From contig CP145424.1 in assembly GCA_036867785.1 (NCBI GenBank), forward strand, positions 744,001-808,000: a stretch of DNA of 64,000 nt. Reading direction: 5' to 3'. The position numbers and the translations under genes are program-made. This document shows, one piece after another, positions 54,962 through 63,604 of this stretch (position 1 is the stretch's first letter; each line of letters begins with the position of its first letter). The DNA is from Plasmodiophora brassicae (Eukaryota > Endomyxa: Phytomyxea > Phytomyxea > Plasmodiophorida). The notes under the pieces are model-generated. The model was not told the DNA's origin, did not search any database, and saw nothing but the letters and a program-made list of their open reading frames with translations.

Positions 54962-56430
54962 TTAAGGAGGAGTCTGGGTTTGACCGTGACGTGTCGCAAC
55001 GGCGATGACACGAGACTTCCCCATAGCGGTCTTGTGGTCATCCTTTGACATGTTCGTGGTCTGTTTATCCTTGACGACGGCATACTTCCTGCTTGCGACC
55101 CCGAGGATTCGATAGTTGTCGAGCAGTGACGGTTTCGCGCGCAGCAACGTGACGCCATACAGGGCTTGCACAGACGACGAAAGCTTCTCCAGGGCGCGAA
55201 CGACCAAGTACGCCCAGGGCGACAGGTTCTGCACCGCCAGGAACAGAATTTGGAAGAACAGGATCAGGTACCCGCACAGCACCGCCATCGCCAAGCGCCG
55301 CATGAACTGCATGCGAGTCTTCGTCTCCTCCGGGCTCAGGCCCAGGTTCGCGCCTCCCGCGCGCAGCGTCCGAAGCAGTGCCCCGACGCTACGCGAGTTC
55401 ATGGCCGAGAATATGGCGCTCGGGACCGTAAAAAGCACACAGACGCCGACGATACCCATCGGGACTGTCCCGAGCGCAGCAAACACCATCGGAACGACCA
55501 TCGTCGCCAGGATTAGCAACGACGTCGACAGGACGTACCCACGCTGGAGCCAGGTCTGCGATGCGGACACCGACCCAGCTCGATTTGCCTAAGACAATGC
55601 TCACAGTCATCAGTCGAACCGATCGACAAGTGGCTCTGGGCGCCGACCTGCATGGTAGCGAAACCAATACCTAATCGTCCTAACGAGTTGTAGGCGTAGT
55701 CCGCGTACGTGAAATAGATCAGGGCGGGGTAGGTCAGGCCCTGGCCGCTACAGAAGGCAACGTTGGCGAAGTTGACGAGGCCAAACACCGACTGGATAAT
55801 GACACACGACAAGGTCAGCATCGACAGAAACGGGATGCGACGCAGGTGCCCATCGTGATCGATACCGAAGGTGAGCACCTTGAGTACGGCCGCGAAAACT
55901 GTGCCCGCGTACGACGCGGAGGTCAACCCCCAGATGAGTCGGGTCGGCCAGCTAGTGAGAGCAGCACCGGATGGGTTCGCAAACCCACCCGATGTGATCG
56001 AAACAAACGCATCAGGGTGCTCACGGATCCAGTTAATGTTGGGGGACTCGTCTTGGCCAAGGACAACGACGGGCACGGGAAGCGGCGCGCTACTCACGAA
56101 CTGGAACGCGACAAGCTCCAGAGAGACTTGGAGCAGCGTTTCCGATGCCGTATAGAATGCCAGGGCAGCACATTGCTGTCGATAACATTCATTGGCCCAT
56201 CCGAGGACGTCGACGGCGGCGACGTCGACCGCAACGAAGACGATTCGATTGGAAGCGCCAAACAGGTCGGAGTATCCGCCGGCAAACACGGTCGTTGCAT
56301 TGACGGCGAACCTGGATCCGACGGCCGTGAACTCGTACGACGGCAACGTTGTCCGATCGGGGAGCGTGAGCGCAGAGCAAGTGACCGCAGCGAGAAGGCA
56401 CACGACAACGCCCGCTGACGTCGTGGGCAT
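54962..56430 (-). CDS. Signal-peptide, seven-transmembrane protein (GPCR-like architecture)
   Basis: About 470 residues. Signal peptide MPTTSAGVVVCLLAAVTCSA; a lumenal/extracellular domain of about 150 residues with Cys residues (GWANECYRQQCAALAFY) and VPVVVLGQDESPNINWIREH; then seven hydrophobic helices, e.g. SYAGTVFAAVLKVL, SMLTLSCVIIQSVFGLV, YPALIYFTYADYAYN, YVLSTSLLILATMVVPMVF, GIVGVCVLFTVPSAIFS, MAVLCGYLILFFQILFLAVQ, VQALYGVTLL. One 59-nt intron (GFATMQ|ANRAGSVSASQTWL) restores the frame between helices 3 and 4. The C-terminal tail is basic. The layout fits a receptor or an intramembrane transport factor. A truncated paralogue lies immediately upstream. Confidence 0.7.
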
Positions 56431-56599
56431 GATAGGAATCGGAACGAGATCGATCCGACGGCAGAGGTACATGAGGGCGTACACTCGATCGGTAGAATCG
56501 TTAAAAAGAGCACATCTCGTGGTGTTTAAAACCGCAGAGGTACGCGCCTCGAAGCCCACGCCGGGACCTTGCTGTAGGTCTGCCTGATTGCACAGCAAT

Positions 56600-56996
56600 G
56601 CCAGGTTGCGACATAAGTCGCACGTGTCGTTGTCGAAGATTAAAACAGTTGGGGCGCGCAGCGTCACAATCATCGTCATCGTGCTGCGCATGTTCATGAT
56701 CGAGAACATGGCGCTCGGTACGATCAGAACCAGGCAGATACCCACGATGCCAACTCGGAATGACGAACCGTGCCCCATGCAGCGGAAACCACCCGACGGC
56801 AACGAATTAACGCGATTCGATTGGACGCGCCGGACAAGCCGCCGAATTCATTGGCGCAGACCGTCGTCGCATTGCAGGTGAACGCGGACGCAACGGCGGC
56901 GAACTCGTAGGACGGCAAGGTCGCGCCGCCGGGACGCGTCACCGCCGAACAGACGGCAACAGTGAGGACGACGACCGCTGAACATGTCAGCACCAT
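56600..56996 (-). pseudogene. Deletion-derived pseudogene of the adjacent 7TM gene
   Basis: The reading from 56996 (MVLTCSAVVVLTVAVCSAVT ... RPGGATLPSYEF, NATTVCANEF, LSGASNRIALI) parallels the first 65 residues of the neighbour (LPDRTTLPSYEF, NATTVFAGGY, LFGASNRIVFV). It then jumps, in another frame, to FRVGIVGICLVLIVPSAMFS, IMNMRSTMTM, which parallels the fifth-helix region of the intact gene (MGIVGVCVLFTVPSAIFS, AMNSRS). The intervening 200-odd residues are absent. This is a tandem duplicate that lost its middle. Confidence 0.75.
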
Positions 56997-57068
56997 GGTC
57001 GAATCCCGAAACTGAATCCCGTCGCATGAGACAAGAGGCACGGATGCAGTGAGCCACGGTCGAGCGCT

Positions 57069-57648
57069 TTAGCATGTGCTCCGTTCGTCGACGATATCGG
57101 GATCGGGCCTCAGTCGGACAACGATGGCAGGATGAGGGCCGCCGTCCTGCATGGGACGGCGTCTGCTCCTCGGTGCCCTCTGCTGCTGCTGCTGCTGCTG
57201 CTGCTGGGCGTTGCGCCTATTACGCTTGCGTCGCTGCTCGTTGATGCATTCGGCAACGTCGACGTAGTCGGGGATCTCGACGTACCTGGAGCTCGTGTCA
57301 TCAGTGAGCGATGGGCGCAGTGTTGCCGTTATTGTCACCGGATGCGATTTCCTTTGATAAACACTGCTGACAGATGTTCACCCGTTGCAGAATCGTCATG
57401 GTATCGCTTGTAGGTGCGGGCGGAGGTTAACCGGCAACTGACGACCGGGTATCGCAATCAGCAGCTGGCTGATGCCGAACGGCTGTCCCAGTTCGCTCCT
57501 ACTTCATGCGTTGGTCGACCGCCACAAGTCGTCCTTCCACGGTGCTGTCGTTCTTCAGGTCGATGGCGATGCGCTGGCCGACCAGCGCCTGGAGGACCGT
57601 CGCGAGCGTCCGCTCTCCGGCGCCGCCACCGCACCGCCCCGGTACCAT
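57069..57648 (-). CDS. LSm10-like Sm-fold protein with poly-Gln tail, 3 exons
   Basis: Three exons with 65- and 59-nt introns, both phase-correct. Sm1 motif: TVLQALVGQRIAIDLKND, STVEGRLVAVDQRMN. Sm2 region: CRLTSARTYKRYHDDSATGE, LSAVFIKGNRIRYVEIPDYV, then DVAECINEQRRKRNRRN. The order and spacing (VDxxMNxRL ... FIxGxxxRYVxIPD) match LSm10, the U7 snRNP-specific partner of LSm11 in histone mRNA 3' processing, better than SmD1, whose tail is a GR repeat. A (CAG)n run encodes nine Gln, followed by a basic tail ending LRPDPDIVDERSTC. Assignment to LSm10 rather than a divergent SmD1 is moderate. Confidence 0.7.
57183..57207. repeat. (CTG)n/(CAG)n microsatellite coding poly-Gln
   Basis: Eight to nine CTG units on the plus strand, read as Gln codons in the LSm10-like gene. 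Confidence 0.85.
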
Positions 57649-58045
57649 TGGCACGGACCACTCGTCGCCGTTTGCGGTCGCTACCTATAGTGGTACGTCT
57701 TGGTGAAGCCTCGGGCCTATGGAATTGTTGTAATGAAGGGGTGTTTTTTACAAGCCTGTTTTTTACGTGTAAAATACACTACCCAGGAACCAACTTTACA
57801 CTGTAAAATACAGGTAACGTAAGGGTTTCCCGATCCGTCCCAGAGCCTTCGTTGCGCGTGCGCGTCGTCGTCGTCGGGGGCGAGCGGAATCACGAGCCCT
57901 GCAACCACGTGCACTCCCGGCTACGCGCTCGACTATCGGGATGCAACGTCGAACAAGGAACTGGGATCGCATTAAAGTGCCCAGATGACTCGCCGTACAA
58001 AGATACGCGAGATGACTCCCTTCACACGTTGAACCGGCCGGTCGC

Positions 58046-58258
58046 TTGCTTCGCCTAAGGCTCTTCGTCAAATTTGACGAAGAGCCAGACGATGATTCCG
58101 ATGACGAAGACGCAACTCGACTGGAGTTCGCAGGGTTCGTTGGCATTGCCGAGCCAGGCACACTTCCCGAGGCGATTTCGGACACACACTTGTACCCCGT
58201 TGGTGACGAAGAGGTCATCGAATCTGGTCGGGTTGTCAGGACCGTGACCATGGTATGA
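58046..58258 (+). other. Acidic coding-like segment inside the 649-bp element
   Basis: A 70-codon frame starting at a non-ATG codon, with an acidic cluster (EEPDDDSDDEDAT) and an ordered-looking end (LEFAGFVGIAEPGTLPEAIS). An upstream frame at 57940-58030 (EQGTGIALKCPDDSPYKDTR) could be a partner exon. No family recognised. It may be a captured gene piece or chance. Confidence 0.3.
58061..58088. repeat. 28-bp perfect palindrome
   Basis: GGCTCTTCGTCAAA followed directly by its reverse complement TTTGACGAAGAGCC, no spacer. It lies within the acidic frame of the 649-bp element. Confidence 0.9.
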
Positions 58259-58706
58259 AGGCGTACTGCGCGGGGGGCGCAGCCCCCTGCTGTTTTAAAC
58301 ATGTTTTTTACGTGTAAAATACATGTATTTTACACTCAACCAGCCATTCTCTGTTTTTAACAATTCCATACTCGGGCCACCAAGCGGCACCAGGTGACCT
58401 AGAGACGGAAGGTGTGGCGACGTTGAGGCCCCCGGCGACGAATTGATCCGTTGTCAAGACGAGGTCGGCCGCCGAATGGTCAGCTTGTTCATCGCGCGTC
58501 GCTCTCTGCAAAGAAGAATATTGCTGCACTCATTTACGGGGGCTCGCTGCTGCGTCCCAGTGGCCGTCTGCAGTGCTGCAGCGGGGCCATCGGCACGTTG
58601 TAACGGGCAGCCGGTCCCGGGGCACTGGGCTGCTGCCTGCTGAGCAGCAGCGGGCGCAGCCCAGTGTGTCGCGGCGGCACGGACGCCGTAGGAGCACAAG
58701 TCACGC

Positions 58707-59231
58707 ATGTCGTCGCGTGGCAGCGGTCGCGGTCGTGGCGGTCGGGGCCGGGGCGGCGCTCGCGGTGGCGGCGCCGGCCCGTCCGGCCGCGTCATGTCGC
58801 TCAACGAGCGGTTCTCGTCGCTGTCGTCGGCACCCAAGACGACGTTCCGTGCGATTCTGAGCACAGGCGGCCCGCAGCAACCGCCCAGGAAGGTGGCCGT
58901 CGTCGGCGGCGGTGCCGCCCAGCAGAACTCGACGAAAGTGTCGCGACGAGGTGGAAGCGTCCGTGGTGGTTCCCGGCAGAAAGGCGCAGGCGTTCGCGGC
59001 GGTAAAAGCGACGTTCGCGGCGGGTCCGGTCGAGGTCGTGGTCGCGGCGGCGGACGCGGCGGCGGCAACAGGAAACTGTCGAAGGAGGAGCTGGACATGC
59101 AGATGGACGAATTCATGGGACGCGACACAACCGAGGCGAAACGGGCCGCCCTGGACGACGATCTGTCATCATACTGGAGCGCGAAACCGGCCGGAGATGC
59201 CGCCCAGGAGCCGGCCGTAGCCGCGACGTAA
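58707..59231 (+). CDS. CHTOP/FOP-like RG-rich mRNA export protein
   Basis: 174 residues, intron-free. The start MSSRGSGRGRGGRGRGG is RG-rich; MSLNERFSSLSSAPKTTFRA matches the CHTOP N-terminal MSLNERF box; a long GRG/RGG middle follows; the C-terminus LSKEELDMQMDEFMGRDTTE then AALDDDLSSYWSAK matches the Friend-of-PRMT1 duplication domain (LDxxLDxYM) that binds UAP56 in the TREX complex. No RRM is present, which argues against ALY/REF. RGG arginines are usual PRMT1 targets. It acts in nuclear mRNA export in animals; the same is inferred here. Confidence 0.75.
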   Translation: MSSRGSGRGRGGRGRGGARGGGAGPSGRVMSLNERFSSLSSAPKTTFRAILSTGGPQQPPRKVAVVGGGAAQQNSTKVSRRGGSVRGGSRQKGAGVRGGKSDVRGGSGRGRGRGGGRGGGNRKLSKEELDMQMDEFMGRDTTEAKRAALDDDLSSYWSAKPAGDAAQEPAVAAT

Positions 59232-60573
59232 CATCGTGCGGCCCCTACTACACATCTGGAACCGTCTGTTCAAGTCGGACCACTGATCCCAGTTTATTGT
59301 CGCCCCGTTTGCCTGCGCGCCTGCCTGTCGGATGTGACGACGACCCTGAGACTGCTGCAGTGGCAGCGTTCCGTTTATCGGCGTTCCATCGTTCTCGGCC
59401 CGATTCGATTGATTATTCAACGAGATGGAGGGATGATTACGCTGCTGCGGGAGGGTACCAAACCTGACCACTGAATACCGTCGACAACGGATCATGTTCG
59501 ACTCACCGGGTGGCATTGCGCTTCTTGATGCTCTCCCGTCATGACGAACGTTCGTTGAAGTGTTACCGGGGCGGTTGCTCGGGCATAAGGCACACGACGG
59601 TCAACCTGCAGAGCGTGTATATCAGGTGAACGGCATTGGCGTCGTCCGTCGGGCGGCGCCATCATCGATGCACAAGGCGTGGCAGAGCGCAGACGGCAAC
59701 GTTAATGACCTCGTAGCGGGCAGACGGGACAGCGAGCGGCCGTGACGAGATATAAGGACGGCCCGAAGAAGATGCGAACGAGGCAGATCGAACGGGCGAT
59801 TCGCGATCCGGCGAGGACCCGAAGATCACGATGCGCCCTGCGACTGGCAGTGGACGCTCACGAATGTCATCATGCAAACACGACGATCGGCGATGCGGCT
59901 ATCCGGGTTGGCCTTGTCTTCCGAACGCAGCACAATCGATTGAGCACGTGGCGGTGACGTCACTGTCATCTGCGGATCATACCTTGTCGATGGTCGCCTG
60001 CGCGCAGGGCATTGGTCGGAGGGCGCAAACGATCTGGGACGATCCAGCTACGCCAGCAGACAAGATCGGGACTGTCTGATCCGTCACAAATGTAGGCGTG
60101 TGTATGCTCAGCGTGCATGTTGCATTCTCTGAGTCATGGTTGGGTTGCTGGTTAAGCGACGCTGTTAGTGCCATCTGCGAATTGCAGTCCTTCTTATAAT
60201 ACAAATCATCCAAATGACGTATTTCATTACGTCGTCGAATTTCTACAACTTCTGGAAGTATTTCCAAGTCGAGCGGCCTGAAATTCGGGCTACCCCCGGG
60301 TCGACTCGAGTCGGTCTCGTGGGCGTCGGGGCTCGGACTCGGGTCAGACAGACGCAACTGGACAGGTCCCTGATTCGTCCCGACTCGGGTCGACCCGTAA
60401 TTAACATTACTACCTGTCGTCGCCTCCAGCCATTCGTTACAGATATTCAGACGAGCCCCGCCTCATCAACACACGTTCGTGGGAATTGGGAATCTGCGTG
60501 TGTGCGCGTGTGACTGGGAGGACGTCGGGGCCGATCGCTCATCATTGTCGATTGGGCTGGGACAGTGGTGAAG
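59232..60573. other. 1.3-kb gene-poor stretch
   Basis: Only short, mutually conflicting frames on both strands; none shows a domain or a splice-consistent partner. A GACTCGGGT/GACTCGAGT-rich block lies at about 60300-60400. The cystatin promoter should be at the right end. Confidence 0.4.
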
Positions 60574-61102
60574 ATGGTGTTCCCGGGTGCCTCTGTGATG
60601 GTCATGGTGATCGCAGGCGCCGCGCTGATGACGGTCGCCGGGGCGCTGCCGGTGGGCGGCCTGGGCCCGGTGATCTCGCTGACGCAGCCGGATTGCGTGT
60701 CGGGCACGTTCGGGTCGCCCGACTGCCACGCCGACGTCACCAACGTCGGTTGACGCATTTGGAAACGCGTCGCGTCTGCTCATCCCGTCGGCAGATGGTT
60801 ACGAGTGCGAGGCCACAGGTTGAGGGCGCTGTCGGCAAGGAATTCTATACGTTCGTGCCCGTCGCGTATCGCGCACAGGTCGTCAGTGGCATGCTGTACT
60901 ATGTGAAGAGTACGAATCGACACGGGGCCATCATCATCGTCATGTGCTGATTATCGTCGATTCAGTTTTCGTTGGGGACGACCAGTACATTGTCGCCAAG
61001 CTCTGGCAGCAGCCCGGCCACGCTTCGAGCACCATCACAGGCGTACAGGAGGGCCTAACTGAGGCCGATGGTATTTCGTCCTTTGAGAGCAGCAACAAAT
61101 AA
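60574..61102 (+). CDS. Secreted cystatin (stefin-like cysteine-protease inhibitor), 3 exons
   Basis: About 140 residues from exons 60574-60744, 60795-60909 and 60966-61102; introns of 50 and 56 nt preserve phase. Signal peptide MVFPGASVMVMVIAGAALMT, cleavage near VAGA-LP. A short linker with two Cys (QPDCVSGTFGSPDC) precedes the cystatin fold: MVTSARPQVEGAVGKEFYTF, VPVAYRAQVVSGMLYYVK, IFVGDDQYIVAKLWQQPG, then ITGVQEGLTEADGISSF. The first hairpin loop QVVSG corresponds to QVVAG and the second hairpin QQPGH to the LPG/PW loop; a GG pair lies upstream. Family members block papain-like proteases. The stefin-like body with a signal peptide suggests action outside the cell. ATG 60574 is the first; the GTG at 60565 is not used. 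Confidence 0.82.
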
Positions 61103-61864
61103 ACGGCTCGCGTTTTCGTAAGTGGTTCTTGCTCCAATGGCCCTGTCCTGCCTATGTGCACCGATTGGGAATCTTCGGCTGATGGTACTTTATGGATAGC
61201 CCAGGAGGAGTTTGTCATTAACAGGTGCTGTGAATAATTGAGGCTTTTGTGCAGGTACTGGATAGTGAAATGCAATGGCACAATTAGAGATTCCAATACT
61301 ATTAGATACTGACTAGCGATTGGAGCTCGCTTTGCTTCGCGTAGGAATGAGATGCGCCGTGGAAACCGTTGATCGGGGCCGTTCGGACAGAACATGACCG
61401 CGGCTCGAAGCAGGGCGACGTTTCCCCGTCGACGAAGGCGACCACAATCAGCGGCGGTTCGTGCACGTTTGCTGGCCATGCCACGTGCATGTGATCAGGA
61501 TCAAATTAGCCCGATTCCTCGTCTTCTGCCCGTGGAGTGACGTTGTCGTAGCAGCTTTCATGGTCGTGCGTCTCCAGGTCAGGCAACGCGTTGACGAATC
61601 GCTCTCGCTCGACATCGTCAATATCAGGGAGATCCGCCTGCGCTGTTCATGAATGGCGTGGTAGTCGTCGACACTCGATGTTTGCCAGGCGGCGCTAGCT
61701 CAACGAAGCGATAGGGATCCTCGCGCGGCCTTGCCTGCCGACTGGCGCAATGTCGGATTTGTCGGTCCGTGCCGTCGCCATCCACGGCGCCCCGCTTAGG
61801 TCGCGTCAGGCGCGCCAACTGATGCACTGGCGTCCCATTGCGATCCCGTATGGACTTAGTTATG
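61103..61864. other. Stretch between cystatin and hAT relic
   Basis: 762 bp. A weak minus-strand two-part frame (about 61827-61510) ending in an acidic LPDLETHDHESCYDN ... AEDEESG tail is the only coding-like signal; see the findings. Otherwise nothing is recognised. Confidence 0.35.
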
Positions 61865-62145
61865 ACTAAAATCGATATCTTTGCATCGAATGCCCTCCGA
61901 AGCTTGGGATTACCGAAACATGTTCTTTGGACCCAGCATCATATTGGCGATACCTCGGGAAGGAGAGCCCCCAAATGTCGCAACTGGCTATTTCATCTTG
62001 TCCATTGCTTGTCAGTCGGCAGCGTGCGAACGCATTTCCAAAACATTCCCCCTCTTTACAAAGAGTGGAACCGCATGCACAACGAAACCGTCCAGCAGCT
62101 TACCCTTGTGATCGGGCGATATCATGCGGATTCGCATGCATAAGG
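61865..62145 (+). mobile_element. hAT transposase C-terminal fragment, plus strand (inverted duplicate)
   Basis: In two frames: DPASYWRYLGKESPQMSQLA then SAACERISKTFPLF and EWNRMHNETVQQLTLVIGR. These are the hAT dimerisation-domain signatures (YWR-LG, S--CER-FS, RNR----ETV--L). The same stretch occurs, inverted and diverged, on the minus strand directly downstream (62148-62330). A degraded relic. Confidence 0.75.
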
Positions 62146-62769
62146 CTCCATCTGTTTTGAAAATGCACTCGCACGCTGCCGACTGACAAGCAATGGACAA
62201 GATGAAGTAGCCAGCCGCGACATTTGGGGGCTCTCCTGCCCAAGGTATCGCCAATATGACGCTGCGTCCAAAGAACACAGTTTTTCGGTAATCCCAAGCA
62301 CATCGATTTTAAGCTCCCAAGCACATCGATTTTAAGCTGTTCGCCGTCAGCATCGTAAGCAATGAATTTGCGGAAATAGAAGCAAGCGGAGTCAGCCAAG
62401 ATCCGAGCGGACAAGAGGTTCCGATCCCTGTAACGAGATCCTGAACGCATTTTGCAACGCGAAATCAGATCCCGAGCCGTCATCGACGTCGACGGATAAA
62501 ACAGGAATGCTATGATGAAGAGCGGTTGTTCTTCTCCATCCCAGCGTTTCTCAATTTCCGAAAGCATGCGCGAGCCGTGCTTCAGCGCTTTGAAGAGATA
62601 ACCGAAGCACAGGAAGACATGCGCCAAGGTATTGTCATCCCTTTGCATTAGGAAAGACGCCGACGCAAGAGGACAGATAGACGTTCAGCTTCTTCGAGCA
62701 ACAGCCAAAATGTGCGCTAACCCCAACACTGAAACGCATCGGGAATCATCATCACCACCATATTGCACA

Positions 62770-62861
62770 TGGAATTCTTTGAGCGCGTTCACCATACGAA
62801 GTTGGGACGCACGTGCACATGCGTCCCAACTTCGTATGGTGAATGCGCTCAAAGAATTCCA
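62770..62861. repeat. 92-bp near-perfect palindrome inside the hAT relic
   Basis: TGGAATTCTTTGAGCGC and onward is mirrored with a single mismatch (GCGCG against GCGCA) around a centre at GCACGTGCAC. Arms are about 41 bp with almost no spacer. Confidence 0.92.
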
Positions 62862-63274
62862 TTGTTCCACCTGGTCGCAACGACGGTCATTATGGCCAGA
62901 GATGAACCATAAAGTTGTACCAGTGCAGAAACTCGGGGTCCTCATAGGAGTTGCTCAACGATGCTGCAGCAGCAGTTGCAAGCCTAGCAACATCGGAAAA
63001 GAGGGGGTGCCCTAACAGCGACCTCCAGTCTAGCAATATGCAGTCTGTTAATTTATCATTCTAGCCTCGACCACAGCTCACGGAGTCCGGAAGTCCGGGC
63101 CAGGCCTGCTCTATTGCATGCATGTGCCCTAATATTGAATCATAATGGGAAGGCTAGCGACAGTGGCCGACCCGCGAGTCACGACCACGTGACGCAACTG
63201 AAGCGCACAGTGGCGACCGCGCCACTCTGAGGGCGACGTCATTGGGACATCGGCTCTCCCCACGTTATACACAC

Positions 63275-63539
63275 TGGGGACAACACTTTCCTAAAGGCTT
63301 CGAACTGCTTGCACATTATACGAATCAGATTAAGAGTCCCAGTCTCTACGACTGCTACGCTTAATGGCGACGATCCCAACCATCTCGGCGATCACGGCCT
63401 GATCCGCTTGGGCCGGGTCTGCTGGCCAGGATGGTTGGGATCGTCGCCATTACGCGTAGCAGTCGTAGAGACTGGGACTCTTAATCTGATTCGTATAATG
63501 TGCAAGCAGTTCGAAGTCTTTAGGAAAGTGTTGTCCCCA
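63275..63539. repeat. 108-bp inverted repeat with 49-bp loop
   Basis: The left arm 63275-63382 (starting TGGGGACAACACTTTCCTAA) and right arm 63432-63539 are reverse complements with about two mismatches. The loop 63383-63431 is unrelated. The locus sits within the hAT relic. Confidence 0.92.
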
Positions 63540-63551
63540 GTGTATCTAGCG

Positions 63552-63604
63552 TGGGGACAACACTTTCCTAAACGCTTCGAACTGCTTGCACATTATACGA
63601 ATCA
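63552..63604. repeat. Third copy of the 63275 arm, direct orientation
   Basis: The first 50 or so bases of the left arm recur (TGGGGACAACACTTTCCTAA ... TTGCACATTATACGAATCA), 12 bp after the right arm ends. Confidence 0.9.

Larger units (their letters stand above)
57720..58368. mobile_element. 649-bp element with terminal and subterminal inverted repeats, TA flanks
   Basis: The ends are TGGAATTGTT and its exact reverse complement AACAATTCCA, each flanked by TA, as expected for TA target duplication. Just inside, both ends carry TGTTTTTTACGTGTAAAATA, and the right end adds the palindromic CATGTATTTTACAC. The interior is GC-rich like host DNA and encodes no transposase. It includes an acidic plus-strand frame (58046-58258: VKFDEEPDDDSDDEDATRLE ... 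SDTHLYPVGDEEVIESG) and a 28-bp perfect palindrome. It is best seen as a non-autonomous element that may carry a captured host fragment. Confidence 0.65.

Noticed and set aside
57132-57413. Plus-strand ORF with a poly-Leu signal-like segment
   Set aside because: The poly-Leu is the CTG repeat read antisense to the poly-Gln of the LSm10-like gene.
60940-61479. 179-codon minus-strand ORF
   Set aside because: Overlaps the cystatin third exon on the opposite strand and shows no family features.
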